A stretch of 64,000 nucleotides of DNA from Hermatobates lingyangjiaoensis (GCA_026182355.1 JAPFBL010000068.1:930001-994000); one strand, 5' to 3'. Numbered from the stretch's first letter, positions 12,001-25,090 are shown. The notes: a model not told the origin generated them from the letters alone. Program-made: numbers and translations.

Positions 12001-15000
12001 ACTCAGACACATTCACAATGTTTCCTCATACACACACGCATACACACATAGGAAAATATTTCTTGTTTTGTGTTATAATATTACTTCCGAAGATTATTTA
12101 GATCGTATTTTAATATCTTAATACATAAATATTTGTGAAAATACTTGTAAAGATGAGTGTATATTACAAGTATATGTGAGTATATATACAAGTATAAACT
12201 TACGAAGAAGATTCAGAAATAACCGAAAATAGTAACATAAAGGAATAAAGAAATGTAGAATCACAATCTTTAATTTTTAGTTTTAACACGACATCAGGAG
12301 AAGAAAGTTGGGAGACTAAAGGCATGAGACGGTTTGAAATCAAATCTTTGGTCTCCTTTTCCTGAGAACGGTTCATTAACTATACAATCAAAAAATGCAA
12401 GTTTATTTTATTCCTTTCATTTGTGCCACTTTATCTCGACTAAATCGCCATCAAGTACAAAGATGTGTGACGCTCCGAAGATAAGTACGACACAAGATGA
12501 CTTCTTTCCAAGATGATTTCCAAGGAGTGGAAACCCCAAACATTTATTATAGATGTATAAATCGTTTAAAACCAACGAATACAGATTACTTAAGGAAAAG
12601 AAAACCATAATTGATATTTAGGAATAGACTATTTCATTAGCAGAAATTTAGAAGGAAAGATTTATTCTAAACAGAAGCTGACTGTACACAAAAGCTTTCA
12701 GATCAAAAATTCGTTCCTATTCATCTTTTACTATAATCTCTTCCTCACAACAAACTGTCGTTCGACATATTGATTAAAGTAGAAGTGTTGTTCTCTAGAA
12801 TTCTTCTTGTTTTTTTTAAAAAAAAAATATTTATTTGACTTGCCAGTTTCAGTTTTAAAATAAATATATATAAATGTAGGAGAACAGATAGAAAATAGAA
12901 GTAAAGATAAAAATGAAGAAGTAGAGAGTTGAGATTTCTACTCGGAATTAGTGTAATGGAGGCTGACTATTTTACTGGGGATTACACTAAACCGGAGAGA
13001 AATCAACTAACTTTTGTCTGCCAATTAAACCAACAAACGAACCTTTTTAAGCCGATTGGCTAACCGGAACAAAGTTATAGAAGGATCCACAGAAAGTTCA
13101 CAACACAAAAGCCTTCTATAAGATGTCTTGGAGATTATTCCTAGAATTGATAAATGTATTGGAAATGAGTTTTATTAATACAATTACTGTCTTATACTCG
13201 CTGTACTCTCATTAAAACAATTATGTTGAAACATTAAAATTAAAGAGATATACTTCAAAAAAATAACTATCGCAACTAATAAAGGAAACCAGATCAAGAG
13301 ATAGAGATGAATGAATTTCTAGAAAACAAAAGTAGAAGAACAATTATTTATGGCCATTCACGTATATATTTATTAAAACACGGTACCGCCTCAGTCTAGT
13401 ATTATATTATTTAATGGTAAAAACGATTCGTTAATTATTCTGAATACTTAGTACTTTACTCTTTACTCAAATATGAAAATATAGTTTCCATAATTGTTGT
13501 GATAATAGTATGGTATTTCCTCATTCATTTATAATTATTTGATTTATTAATCATGTACAAGACTGGTATGATGATATAATTAATATATGTTAATTGTAGG
13601 GCACTAGAGTATTTCAACATTATATGTACTCACATAGTCTTATGTTCATAGAATAATATACTAAAGTAGTAAGGTAACAATAATGTCTGTTTGATTCTTT
13701 GTTTGTTATCATATTCTTTTTGTTAAAGGAAGGAGAGAGACCGAAAGAACCATTTATATTCTTAAACTACATACAGCAGACTCTGGAAATGCGTGTTTAT
13801 ACCTATGAACACATTCTAGGTGGATGTGATGGAATCCTGTTTAAGAGGTTGTGTAATGATTTTTTTGCAAATTGTACGTAAAACCAAAAGAAGTGATAGT
13901 GAGTTCTCTAAAAATAATTATCTAAGTCCATTAAATAGTACATAAATAATACTTTCTAAATTTAGGAACGAGAAAATAATGCAGGAAACCACATGTACGA
14001 CGACGGTGCGCACGAGTAAGACAATATTCATGCATTAGTTTAATTATAATAATAATAATATTTGATGAAATAGACATAGGTATATGAAAACAAAAGAAAT
14101 CATTATTGATTATCCAGAATTTGATAGTATGACCACACCATTGGCAGGTGACTCTGTTGATCTCGTAAGTCACTACTTTGAAGAGTAATGCTTGATGGTA
14201 CTCCTATTGGGCTTATAAGTCATAATTCCCAAAGTTTTGAAATATACGCAAACGGATAAGTCTAGATAGAAATCAAACTAAATCAGACCTTATTCCTTTT
14301 TCAAGAAGAATGAAAGTATACTCAAAGAAATCTATATTGAAGAAACTAAACAAGAACTCTAAGATGTACTCAAATACCTTGGAATCTCGTTATAAAAACT
14401 AGATTGAAAAAACATTGTGGCAGATACATATCTACTATTCTCAGTTTAGTAATAACAATCATATCAGTTTTTACAGATGAAGGATTTCAAGTGTGCTGTA
14501 ACTGACAAAATGGTTATAACTGCAATAAAACAAATCAAATCTTTAAATTGATTGTATACGAGCCAGGTAATACTTTACCAGAGAGTGTTAAATTACGTCA
14601 ATATGATAAGACACTTTGAAATACAACTAAAATTCGGTTTATTTACAGTAAAGTTGACTCTAGACTTAAGTATAGCACTCTAAAATTCCACATTACTAAC
14701 GTCATGGCATCCAACAAACTTCGTCAGATATAAAATTGGAAATTCCAGAATTACGAAAATTAATAGCATTGTATATGACGATGATAATTTAGATTTGAAG
14801 GTACACATAAACGAACATGTATTCCATTTTCACAATTAACGAAAACAATAAAAAACTAACTCAGAAGAATATAAAGTTTACTTTCATTCATAAAGACTAT
14901 ATTTGCAAGAAAGTTCTTTATTTTAAATTTATAAGGTAGTTTTAATTTCAATTGATTTAAAACTCCTTGAACTTGTTTTCCTTGACCGGGAAAATTGATG

Positions 15001-15039
15001 ATTTTCTATATAAAAGGATATATTTCATCTAAAATAATA
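9011..15039. other. Long AT-rich stretch without recognisable gene
   Basis: Mostly unique sequence. The 9240-9680 part has balanced composition and could hold conserved non-coding sequence. Around 10229-10268, GTCAACATG and CATGTTGAC form a short inverted pair. Segments near 10300-10395 and 10580-10676 resemble each other weakly (both end in TTTCA(C/T)CATAAT), suggesting an old duplication. The 146-codon open frame at 11254-11694 has no recognisable motif and AT-driven composition, so it is not called a gene. A degraded hammerhead-like patch may exist at 12290-12400. Confidence 0.45.
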
Positions 15040-15500
15040 TGTAAACCAGGAGGAGGAAAATAACTGATAATTTTTAGGTGGAGAAGAATGGAGTAAGTTT
15101 GTATTGAGTCGCTGCTAGTCCATAAATCGCGCTCGCTATCTTCTAGCCCCTCGCCAGTTCGGCCACTATTTTTCACTGCTACGGTTTGGATCAATTCCAA
15201 TGAAAACCGGTTTGCTTTCTCTTTGGCCTATGTATTCAAAACACAACTTGTAAACAGTCGAGAAGGAATTGAAACATCACCCCTAACTCTCTGCACACAC
15301 TCTCGCGCACCCTCACTCCCTCTCTGTCTTGGAAACCTTCTTCCATTCCATTCCAGCAGTAGTAATTTAGCGGCTAAGCGGGACTTGGTGGAAAAAATAT
15401 TAACTCTGTGTTATTGGGCCAAAAGGACTGGCCTTCCCCTAACTCCGGCCGGCGCGACAAATGGACTCAGTTCAGGGCAAAACATTTTCTGACAAACTCT
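15040..15500. other. GC-richer island with purine-to-pyrimidine switch
   Basis: The left edge is GGAGGAGG-rich, the centre contains CGCGCTCGC and other CpGs, and the right edge is CTC/CCCT-rich (15280-15350). A further CpG-rich patch (CCGGCCGGCGCG) sits near 15450. No coding evidence was found. A regulatory role is inferred only. Confidence 0.45.
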
Positions 15501-16531
15501 TTTCTTCCGATTCCCTTGATGATCTTAGCTTATAGTAAATTTTTTTATCCTTAGGAAATTTAGTATAATCTTTGTGCAGTAGATCAAGCTGTCACACTTT
15601 ATGAAACTCAATTATCTATATTTCTGACTTCTGTTTTTCTCATTTTAAATAAAAAAGTTTCAATAATTTGGCTGTTGTACATTTGAACGTATTATTACTA
15701 TAGACTTTTATTGAAAAAATTGCAATAAAAAAAGAACGACCCTGCTTGTCATTCAATAACTCTGTACCCTTTCATGTCTTGTCCTTCCATAGGTTTATAC
15801 TGGGTGATGTCCACACTGACAGATATAGCTAGTACCGCGTATTTACAACTACTCTGCTCATAGTTTCTCTTCCTAGTAGATCATTTATTCGATTATCTAC
15901 TTCGTGGATACATGCATTCGTTAACAAACATTATTCTTTTCTCCATGCTCATAAATTATTTTATAAATATTTTTCGCTTGTTACAGTCTGTTAAACTCTT
16001 CATCTACTCGTTTTTTTTTAAATATGGGCCAGTCTGACAATGGTTTAAATATGTATCTATCTCATCATAGTTATTTGTAATCATACATTCAGATATATAC
16101 TCGATACTGATAATATCGATTATAAAAACGGTAGAGCAAAAAAAAATTGCTTGTCTTCATTTTTCTTTCTGTTTTTTTAAGGTATTTTAAAGTACAGTAA
16201 GTTAGGGAAGATATCCGCCAACTTATTGTAGTTCCTTATCCTTCCTCCTGATTTCTTAACTCTTTTTACCTCCTTATAAAACTATGGTCCAAGGCTCACC
16301 CAGTATGTCACCCATATTTGCTCGTTTTAATAATAGTTACAATTGAGTAGCATTTAATTTAATTTAATGCCCAATTTTAAGTCAGTTATGCAAATCTAAT
16401 TTTTTTTCTCAAAATTATAAACTCCTACTTTTAAGTTAGGCGGTTTTTTTCTAAATATTTGGTCGAATTTTATATTAATTTTAAAGTCCAAGATTGAAGA
16501 TTGATATAAGAAATTCCACAACGATTTTGTT
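15501..16531. other. AT-rich DNA, no gene seen
   Basis: T-rich unique sequence without recognisable repeat units or coding potential. Confidence 0.45.
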
Positions 16532-16680
16532 TGTTATGTAGAATCTATGTATAGTAATTTCTTACTTTTCTTTCTTTTGTAGGCCTTGGAAAAAGATTTA
16601 AGTAAAACTCGAAATGTCGGGAATAAGAGTGTCAATTGAATTTGGAGAAACTGACCGCATCCCGACACTCTATTGTCCTC
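16532..16680 (+). mobile_element. Family B element, diverged single copy
   Basis: The order of motifs matches the family B arms at 16.9-17.1 and 18.4-18.6 kb: a GAAAAAG block, a CGAAA(C/T)GT block, GAG(A/T)GT(T/C), then a GAGAA(A)CTGACNGNNTCCCGA block. It is much diverged and lacks an inverted partner. Confidence 0.5.
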
Positions 16681-16879
16681 ATATTTATATTTATTTAGAG
16701 AAGGCCATTGACTATTGTCTTCTCTCGGTACTACTTACTTTGTTGATGACTACCATTAACTTGTTTAAAACATTCAATGTCAGTTAAAGTTTTTTTTTAT
16801 TTGTGAGTTTTAAATGTATACGTATATTTAATTTTTGGCGCAAAGAATTTTTATCATGTTTAGAACAAACTCAAATATA

Positions 16880-17168
16880 AAGTATCACGTGTTCATTCAA
16901 ATTAGTTGTTATTAAAATCTACAGACTATATTTTTCTTGTAAAAAATCTGTAATGTAATACTTAGTTTTTCTGTTTCAAAATTTTATACTTCCACCTATG
17001 AAAAAGGTTTGAAATAAAAACAGAAACGTTGACAATGAGAGTTTAATTTGAACCTGAAGAACTGACAGAGTCCCGATAAACTTTAGTTTTGTATATATAA
17101 ATCTTCAGGTTCAAATTACACTCACAACGCCAACGTTTCAGTTTTTATTTCAAACCTTTTTCATAGTC
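16880..17168. mobile_element. Family B foldback pair
   Basis: The + strand arm ends with GAACCTGAAGAACTG (from about 17050). The right arm (17101-17168) is its reverse complement and reads back through GGTTCAAATT, CCAACGTTTC and CAAACCTTTTTCATAG. The left arm extends further outward, to about 16880, so the palindrome is asymmetric. GTATATATAA lies at the centre. The CTGAAGA block next to a GATAAACTTTAGTTT block resembles a degraded hammerhead. Inferred to be a PLE-type terminal repeat; no coding sequence is attached. Confidence 0.7.
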
Positions 17169-17469
17169 CTACAAATTTATCAATTTTTATATATCGTATA
17201 TATATTTCGTTAGATAGAATGTCTGTGAGAGCTTTACATGCATTTGTATAGTTTCAGTTTATTCCTTTGGTCAAACGTAATCTTTTTGCTTTTTTCTTGT
17301 GAATTCTCTTATAGACACCCATTTATGAGAAAAATGACCATATTCTTTTGCTTGCTTTCCGCATTTATTATTGACATCAACTAATCAATTATAAGAATTA
17401 TTAACAACTGTTTAATATTTATAACCAACAAGTGGTTTTGTGAAAATGATTAAAGAGCATTTAGATAAT

Positions 17470-17710
17470 GATAGGAGGGTCTGATGCAAGTTATTTTGAG
17501 TTAAGTGGCCTCATCTCTGTTCTAAGCCCTGGATTATAAGGGGATCCCTTATAAGCCGGCGAGCATGCTCCTTGTTACTCACACCACTGTCGACCACAGC
17601 CAACAACCTCAGGCAGGCTTATCCGCCATTCAACTCTTACGTCCCACCAAATCGCTACGTCTTGTAAGCCACTCACTCTCATTATAACGGCGTCTTCATT
17701 CAAATCCAAA
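17470..17710. other. GC-richer island with purine-to-pyrimidine switch
   Basis: AGGAGGG lies at the left, a CpG-bearing centre (GCCGGCGAGC near 17555) follows, and a CCACTCACTCTC right edge closes it. Unique and non-coding by inspection. Confidence 0.45.
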
Positions 17711-17916
17711 TATCAAATTCCAGTCATTATGACTGCCGTAAAGACTGTTATAAATATTATCTCTTCTTATATAACATTAGAATACGAGCAGGCCTAGTTT
17801 CATGAAACCTCCATCAAACAGTGGTACGTTTTTTATTGACTTTAAATTACGCATACATGACATTTACGTTATATTTAACTTTAATACTATTTTTTCCTCT
17901 AATATTCACCATTCCT

Positions 17917-17943
17917 CACACACACACACACACAACAATCAAT

Positions 17944-17996
<53 letters not shown>
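17917..17996. repeat. (CA)n and (TA)n microsatellites
   Basis: A CA tract at about 17917-17934 is followed by a TA tract at 17947-17996 of roughly 25 repeats, ending at the left edge of a family A foldback. Confidence 0.95.
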
Positions 17997-17997
<1 letters not shown>

Positions 17998-18152
17998 GAT
18001 CAAACCACAATAAGAAAATGGGAAAACAAACTGAGATCTCAACGTAACAAGGGTTTCGTAGTCAAAGGTTGAAAGATCTTAGTCTTGGTTTCCCATTTTC
18101 TTATTGTGGTTTGGTCATTGATTGTTATTTCACGTGTTTATGTGAAATCTTT
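17998..18152. mobile_element. Family A foldback, degraded copy
   Basis: The arms share CAAACCACAATAAGAAAATG on the left and its reverse complement on the right, followed on the right by the longer terminal part TTTCACGTGTTTATGTGAAA. The inner hammerhead core is damaged: only TTGAAAGATCTTAGTC survives on the right arm. A short open frame across it is not a gene. Confidence 0.8.
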
Positions 18153-18183
18153 ATATATATATATCGACCATGGAATAGAAACG

Positions 18184-18614
18184 AAACTAAAGTTTATCGG
18201 AACTCGATCAGTTCTTCAGGTTCAAATTAAACGCACATTTTCGTTCTTATTTAAAACCTTTTTCATAGGCAGAAGCAGAAATTTTGAAACAGAAAAACTA
18301 GTCATTGCATTACAAGTTATTTTACAAAGAAAAATAGTCTGTGGATTTCAACAACAACTGTAGTTTAAATGAACATGTGATGAAGTTTTCATTCAAGAAG
18401 TTCAGTGTCACGTGTTCATTCAAACTACAGTTGTTGTTGAAATCCACAGACTATTTTTCTTTGTAAAATAATTTGTAATGTAATACTTAGTTTTTCTGTT
18501 TCAAAATTTATACATCTGCCTATAAAAAAGGTGTTAAATAAAAACCGAAACGTTGGCAACGAGAGTTTAATTTGAACCTGAAGAGCTGACCGAGTCCCGA
18601 TAAACTTTAGTTTT
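18184..18614. mobile_element. Family B foldback, about 200-bp arms
   Basis: The left arm (18184-18379) and right arm (18408-18614) are reverse complements over most of their length, for example CTACAGTTGTTGTTGAAATC in the right arm. The loop is about 28 bp. Both outer ends carry a CTGAAGA hairpin followed by CCGATAAACTTTAGTTT, next to short TA tracts. In the right arm GAAC before CTGAAGA can pair with GTTT after AAACTTTA, a weak hammerhead layout with GAT in place of GAA. Two mirror-image open frames across it are a consequence of the palindrome. Confidence 0.85.
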
Positions 18615-19379
18615 ATATATATCACATTTTCTTATGTCTGTGACCTATTTATACTGTATAAATATATTTCTGATCCGCCTAAACTGTTAACTGGTCTTGC
18701 AGGATAGTAAAGAATTATCATGCAACTACTGCGAAAAGGTGCGTGTCTGTGGTGCAGTGTCAGTGTTGCCACCTTAAACAGGAAAAATAAAGAAACTAAA
18801 ACAAAAATGAAAAAATAGAGACTAACAAGTTGTGTAATCACCTAGATGACGAAGTTAGAACCAATTGTAACATTTTGACCCTCAAACCTTACTTCAAAAT
18901 AAAGGTAAATAAGAGGTTATAATACAGTAATGTTACTAAATATAAATTATATAAATAATTACCAATAAAAATAAAAGCCTTATGTGATTCAGAAGGAGAA
19001 GGTGGTAAGAGGTCTTTTATTAGACTGCACATGCAGTTAATTCTAAATTTATCAAGAACGGCGTTTATTTTTAGAGGACTAAATTGATCAAGCTTTGAAA
19101 TGAGCCTGTAAAGTTGACCTTGTAATGCTGCAGCCACTGATGTGCCTCATCCCGGTTCATATTTAATGAATGTAAGCTGAATATAATTTAAGGCTTTTTG
19201 TCCAATCTAATTAAAATACGAGTGTAGATTTTGTTTGTCCTAAGGGAATGAGATATCTTTGAAGTAACATACAGATGTGTATTTGCGTATGTAGAAATAT
19301 AAGGGAGTTGTTTATCTTTTTTTTTTTTGCCGCTTACTATAATTCAATATTTATTTGTTTGATGCAGCAAAGTTAATTT
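18615..19379. other. AT-rich DNA, no gene seen
   Basis: Unique-looking sequence with no recognisable element. Confidence 0.4.
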
Positions 19380-19790
19380 GCTCTCGTAGTTCTTTTAAGG
19401 CTAACGCTGGCAGCCAAGGAGGGGCTTTGCTTTATTAATTTCAGAAGCAGCACGCTCTCGCCTAGACAGAGTGAGTTCTCAGCAGGATATTTAATTAAAG
19501 AGGAGAGTTTTGTGGTATGTGTCCCCAGACGGAGCTCTCAGAATTCTCGAGTCCCTCTCTTCCAGACCTAATGGAATTTCTCTCTAAAACCGAGTGCCTC
19601 CCCCGCCCACCACTCCACGCCCCCTTTGCTTCCACAATTCTATCCCCTCTACTCCATCTAGAATAAAACACGCTTTGAAATATGGCCACCCCTCTCCCAC
19701 CCGCCTGCCGCCTTAAGGCAACATTCCTCCACACGCTCTCCAGTCTTTTTCTAATACCCCTCTCATCCCTTCTCCTTTCAAGATATTAGA
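19380..19790. other. GC-richer island with purine-to-pyrimidine switch
   Basis: The left half includes AAGGAGGGGC and AAAGAGGAGAG. The right half is CCTCCCCCGCCCACCACTCC and similar (19590-19740). TTAATTAAAG motifs occur in the centre. A 79-codon open frame on the minus strand is composition-driven. Confidence 0.45.
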
Positions 19791-21289
19791 CTTTAGCAAT
19801 TATTTCTGTTTTAACGTTTCCGCTTTGCCTCCAAATTTCCTTTCAATGCTGATTATCCTACTACTTATAAAATCTTTTATCCACGTAAAATACTCTATCA
19901 TCCATTTTAAAATGAACATTAACCATTTTTTCATTTCATATTCTAGTAAGTACTGATTAATTAGCTCCTAACCACATCAATCCTGGCCAACATTTGTAGT
20001 TCTTTAATTAATGTTACAATTAGAAAGCACAAAACAGAGACTAATACTCACGATTCTTGTGTCTTCTGGAGAAGGAAAAAGAAAAAGAAGGAGAAACACA
20101 GGAGTGGAATGTGAAAGCATCCACCAGCCGGTACAAAGTGGCCATTCGTAACTATTTATTAATATCATAAACATTCAAGAAAATATTTATTATCCTTAGT
20201 AGCAAGAAACACTCGACTCAACATTATTGTCAAAACTAGTAACCCACCCGCCTTCATAAAAGTGAACAAGTCATAATAATTAATATGACAGTTCTCTTTT
20301 TTTTTTCTTCACAAGTGGAATATATGATGAATAATTATATTAGTACAGGAAATGTGAGCTGAATTTTTAATGAATGGGAATTTATCAAATTAAATCACCA
20401 AATTAAAAAAAGATTAAACTCTTACTAATAGACAAGAGGTTATCAAAGAATAATATATAGTACTTAGCAGGAATATAAACAATTATAAACAACTATTAAT
20501 ACACTTGCAGTTTTTCATTTCACAAATATAATCAAACACAAATAAATATTATAAATACATGATGAAATATTATACTAATATACTTATAATAATACATTTG
20601 ATTGAAGATTAATTTTACTCATTAAACTGTTAATTTTTTCTGATCATGAGCACCACTATAGCGACAAGAAAATTGATTGAAATGAGAGTTATATCAAATA
20701 TACTTTATAATCAAGCATGTGTTTTTTGACTTTTTTTGAAGTTATTTGTTTTTAAAACATTTAAATCTGAATATCTTAGTATTATATTATTTTGTATATA
20801 TTTCACTCTTATAGTTTTTACATGTTATACGATCTATACAGTCCTCCACATAGAGCTCTTAAAGACATAATTTACGACTCCTATTTTGTTTAGTCATAGC
20901 GATTACAATGACAGTAAGGCCTCCCAAATTGGACAACTATATTGCTCATACTTCATTATATTATATACAAAACTGTGCAGATCTACGCACAATATCCACA
21001 AGACTTAAGAATACATATAATTAATGGGGGTCTACCTCTATGAGTCTAAAAGAAATTTAAAAACAAAGAAACTTTTTGTTTAGCTTAGCAACCTACTCTG
21101 GTTTCAGAAATGCGAACGAATGTAATAGCAAGTCATTTGACATTTTTTTTAGTAAGTACCGGTATGCGTGCCTCGACATTTAAGTATTGAAGATTATCTA
21201 AGCATAATTTGAAGTAAAACGGCATTTTGTAACATTGAATATAATTAGATGAAGGTTATCTATTAATGCGTGCTACACATATAAACAAA
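19791..21289. other. AT-rich DNA, no gene seen
   Basis: A purine-rich patch occurs at 20065-20120 (GGAGAAGGAAAAAG). Otherwise featureless. Confidence 0.4.
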
Positions 21290-21483
21290 GAAAAAAGATT
21301 TCACGTAAACACGTGAAACAACAATCAATGATTAAACCACAATAAGAATGGGAAAACAAGACTAAGATCTTCCAACCGTAACAAGCGGTCTTTGTCAGAG
21401 TTGGGTTTTTGACTCTGACGAAGACAGCTTGTTACGGTTGAAAGATCTTAGTCTTGTTTTCCAAATCTCTATTGTGGTTTAAT
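21290..21483. mobile_element. Family A foldback with hammerhead relics
   Basis: The left arm starts with the family terminus (TTCACGTAAACACGTGAAAC) and CAATCAATGATTAAACCACA. The right arm is the reverse complement, ending in CTATTGTGGTTTAA. The right arm keeps GACT-CTGACGA (core 21415-21421), GAA and AGATCT followed by TAGTC, but its stem II is mismatched (ACAG against CGGT). The left-arm core is mutated (CTGACAA). The long terminus is on the left here and on the right at 50.3-50.5 kb. Confidence 0.85.
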
Positions 21484-21779
21484 TCAGTTTAATACAAGAA
21501 ATGAATAATGTTTAACACTTACTATTAACCCTGTAATTCAGTTAGTCTATTACCAAAATTGGGCACCACATAACAAATAAGCTTAACTCAAGCCTCTAGA
21601 ACAGCAATAATGGTGAAAAGCTCTATGTAGCATTTTTTGTGACATCTTGCATGTGTTTTCTTTCAGTGAATTCAGTTTATACGAACATATAAGTAATTAA
21701 ATAAAACAATCCGACGATCTAAATAAACTAAACCCACTGAAAGAAGACACATACAACAGAAATTTAAAAAACTCTACTA

Positions 21780-21800
21780 TTTCGAACGCTTCATCATCAG
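21780..21800 (-). ncRNA. Hammerhead-like relic
   Basis: The minus strand reads CTGATGA, one T, a GAA/TTC mini-stem with GCG loop, then GAAA. Flanking strands do not pair as stem I, so this is a relic at best. Confidence 0.35.
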
Positions 21801-22112
21801 ATGGAATGGTGAGAGATGAAGAGAAGTAAAACTGAAGTCAATCTCGTTCTAGAGGTACTCAATGAGTGTAGCCAATATAAGCAGGGAGGGGAGGTAAAGA
21901 TAAACAAAACAAACAAAAGTAAATAAACACAGTAAAGAAAAAACATTTTAAAAATAAATAAAATATAAATCAATAAAAACAAATCTCAATAAATACTAAT
22001 ATTACTTTGAGACCTTCAGAAGAATACCCTATTTGTTTCGTGGGAAGTATATTTCTCCCGGGCTTAACAATCGTTAATTATTTTATAATATTATTTACTT
22101 TGTACTTTTTTA

Positions 22113-22149
22113 ACTCTGAAGACGGTCAAGGAGACCAAAACATGTCAGT
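22113..22149 (+). ncRNA. Hammerhead-like fold with AAA core variant
   Basis: ACT (22113-22115) pairs with AGT (22147-22149). The core is CTGAAGA, followed by one C, then a perfect GGTC/GACC stem with AAGGA loop, AAA where GAA is expected, the palindrome ACATGT (22140-22145) and C at the cleavage position. The G-to-A change at the conserved G12 would be expected to cripple catalysis. It is what deamination of a CpG on the opposite strand would give. No ORF nearby resembles a retroelement. Confidence 0.55.
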
Positions 22150-22329
22150 GATAAAGAATAAAGCATTTGGAGAACTAGTATATTTAGTACCAGAAATATT
22201 TAAAACAAAGGTGAGAAAACTTGATATAGATTGGACTCATGAAATTTTTCATGCCACAGTACAAAGGTCATATCAACAAAAAATTTATAAAAGAAGGATT
22301 TGTTTCCAAATTTACATTTTTTTATTTAT

Positions 22330-22412
22330 ATTATATATATATATATATATAATATATATATATAATAACACACATGAAAGTGTCCACATTTCGACTGTCT
22401 CATCTTCAGGCA
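22330..22412 (-). mobile_element. (TA)n tract plus PLE-type hairpin relic
   Basis: A TA tract at about 22332-22365 is followed on the minus strand by CTGAAGA, T, a short GA...TC hairpin and GAAATG (22387-22409). The same layout (CTGANGA, N, GA...TC, GAAAT) occurs at 59660-59695. Open frames crossing this tract on both strands are low-complexity and are not called. Confidence 0.5.
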
Positions 22413-22449
22413 GAATAATGTTACGACTACCTGACCCTTGATATATAAA

Positions 22450-23879
22450 TATACTAGTAAATAATAAAATTGTAGACCAATTCATATGTATAAGACTAAT
22501 ATTAATAATACAGAAGAGACACAAGATCATCCAGTTCAGATTTTCTACTGATGACGAACTGTTTTTGGAAATATCGATCGAACAGTGATTGAAAGCCGAG
22601 GTTGAATTTTTGCACGGTTTGGGGTTACTTGTAATTGGAAAGCAAAGAAATACGTTGTTTCCGCCTGAGAGTAAGTAGAAACCGCTATCAATCTTTAAGG
22701 ACAAGTCCTTCTGTCTTAGCAGTTTTACTTTCTACAAAATAAACCGTCTGGTAAAAAACACACCTTCTCTCAATGCAATAGGAATCACTAAAGCAAAACT
22801 TTATCTCGATATTGATTACTTGAAAAAAATCAATGATATTATAACATGGATGAATATTTAAATATGTTTCCTATTAATATAAAAAATAATCTTATTGTTT
22901 TTTTTTATTTGTCAAATGTTCGCTTTATTGATTTAAATTAACTCCTTTTTTGTTATAGCTCCTTACTTTGAGGTAGAACTGACCTGCTGTAAATGAACTG
23001 GCTGTATCTCATTTATTACATTATTAAATCCACATACAGCCAAAACGAAGGTACATTATTGGATAAGTTTGGTTGCGCTGAAACATGAAATGAATAAAAT
23101 AATAACTGGAATACCTCAGCAAAGAGTAACACAAGTCGGCAGACTGTTCCCGTGATTGTCATTTGGTTGGAATACAGAGTACATTGGCGTTCCCTTGTTC
23201 TACAGAAGGATCACCGAAAATAAATATTCAGTTTTTCTAAATTTAATGTTAGTTTCATAGGCCAAAAGATAGGTCCTATCTTCCAAAAGAGACGGTTACG
23301 TTAACAAACCACTTCATCACAATTAACATGTCACATATCAGTGGATCTGTGGTATCAATCCTACTGATAGACAATTCTATAGTCTAGATCATCATCAATG
23401 TGTTATAACAATACCTACTCTATAGGTTACATGGTGATAAACAGGAAGTATTTAAAGATCTCCGCTCCTACTAAAAATCTAATTGACTGGACGTTCTATT
23501 GAGTCCTGAAATGTTCAATAAAAAATTAAAAAATATAAAAAAATATTCAACTGTAATTGCAGTGATAAATAAAAAAATACCAATCATAATGAAAAAGTAC
23601 ATTAGTTTGTATTAGAGAAGAAAATATACAGGATTCTTCTTCTAGGATCAAAAAAGATATCACACAACCAGTGACTTGCTTATCTAATTGGTAAAACGTT
23701 TATAATCAATATAGATTTAGTATAAATACTTACTTTCTATAGTGGAAAGATTTTTTTTATTTTATTTTTTTCTTTTTGTTTTCCATTTATTTACAACACA
23801 GTACAGTATTCAGTAAGGTCAGGGTTTTCTCTCTGTTGGAAAGGTCGTTGTTTGAGCTTTAGAGGCTTTTATAAAGGTG
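22450..23879. other. AT-rich DNA, no gene seen
   Basis: Unique-looking; no repeat or coding signature recognised. Confidence 0.4.
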
Positions 23880-23957
23880 CATCCATTATTCGCGGATTTT
23901 CGCTTTTCGCGGGTGTCATCGGTCCCTATTATCCGCAAAAAGTGAGGGATTACTATA
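23880..23957 (-). mobile_element. Tigger/pogo-like DNA-transposon end
   Basis: The minus strand reads TATAGTAATCCCTCACTTTT, then a GCGGAT ... CGCGAAAAGCGAAAATCCGCG block. An AATCCCTC start with CGCGGATTTTCGC motifs is typical of TcMar-Tigger-type terminal inverted repeats, which duplicate TA. Only one end was found. The other terminus and any transposase are absent or unrecognised. Confidence 0.55.
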
Positions 23958-24689
23958 CTTGAGAATTAAAATAACTTTCACACAGCAATTTTCGGTCACA
24001 GGTTAGGAATTAGTAGGTTGAAGAGACGCTCAAAAAGAGACGGTTAAAGCACATGATAGGTTGGACACATGTGTGGCCAGTACTGCCATTGACCTTATGT
24101 GTTCGATAAAGTTATGTTCAGTAATTTTTAATTGAGACTGCACGTTAAATTATATTATTTTACCATAAGAAGGTCCCATTAACTGGGTAAAAGAACGGCT
24201 TGGACCATGAAGCACCTACTATTACGATACACGATACATGTACGAAATATTTCAAATCAGTGGATGAATACTTTGTATTGAGGAATTTGTTTGCATTAAC
24301 TTAGAATTGCCTTCTCATAATCAAGACCAACAAGTTTAATCAATTGAAAATTGTTTTTAAACTTTTTTTCCACGCCTAACTTCAGGTTTTACGTCTTACG
24401 TACTATCGAATCATTGACCATGACGAAACACCATTACGGGCGTTAGCGGTACATGGTGTCAACAATCCATGCTTAGTGTTACCTAACCACCTTTAGAGAC
24501 GTCTTCATGACCTCAGTAAAATAATCATTCTTCTTTCTTTCACATCAATAAAATGATAATAATATAAATTGATTTTTATCAAACCTATGAATACATTTAC
24601 TTATAGTAAAGTTACCACCGTTATTTCTAGGTAGAATACAAATTTTTACAAAACAAAATATTACAATCATATGTATTCTGAGATGGATT

Positions 24690-25090
24690 AGAAATGAAAA
24701 TCACCTGAGGGAGCCTAGACATCACATGACTGTATATGGTGAATTTACTGAGGCATATGTGTCGAGGAAAGAGTGAGAAAATTTGTTATAAAATGTCTAC
24801 CACGAGGGAAAAGAAAAAAAAAAATAAAGAAACAGTGGCAGTTGTGGGCTGCAAAGTTAGCCAAGTTATGGGTTGAAGAAAGTTAAACCTGTTCAAGGCA
24901 GCGTGTCACAGTGGAAAGTGGAGCTGCCTCTGAACCAAACAACGCCATCATTCTCAGCAGAACCGCCCGTGTGGCTTAGTATACGACTGGAGAGTAAACT
25001 CTACCGGTAGCAAAACAACTTTATTATACCAAACATTATTGAATTATTCCCCATTTCCTGGTAATATTTCCTTTCACTATATGCTATCCT
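24690..25090. other. Mixed-composition island with skew switch
   Basis: Purine-rich 24700-24880 (GAGGGAGCC, GAGGGAAAAG) is followed by C-richer sequence after 24930. An inverted pair, GTTCAAGGCAGC and GCTGCCTCTGAAC (24890-24939), could form a hairpin. No coding evidence. Confidence 0.4.

Noticed and set aside
12290..12400. Hammerhead family G copy
   Set aside because: Only CTGAGAACGGTTCA resembles it; no stem I, no GAA, and the supposed inverted partner is weak.
18085..18625. Two similar open frames on opposite strands
   Set aside because: They are the two arms of the family B palindrome read outward, so the similarity is structural, not two genes.
22007..22704. 144-codon (+) and 130-codon (-) open frames
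   Set aside because: Both run through a (TA)n tract encoding Ile-Tyr repeats and through a hammerhead-like site; no family resemblance.
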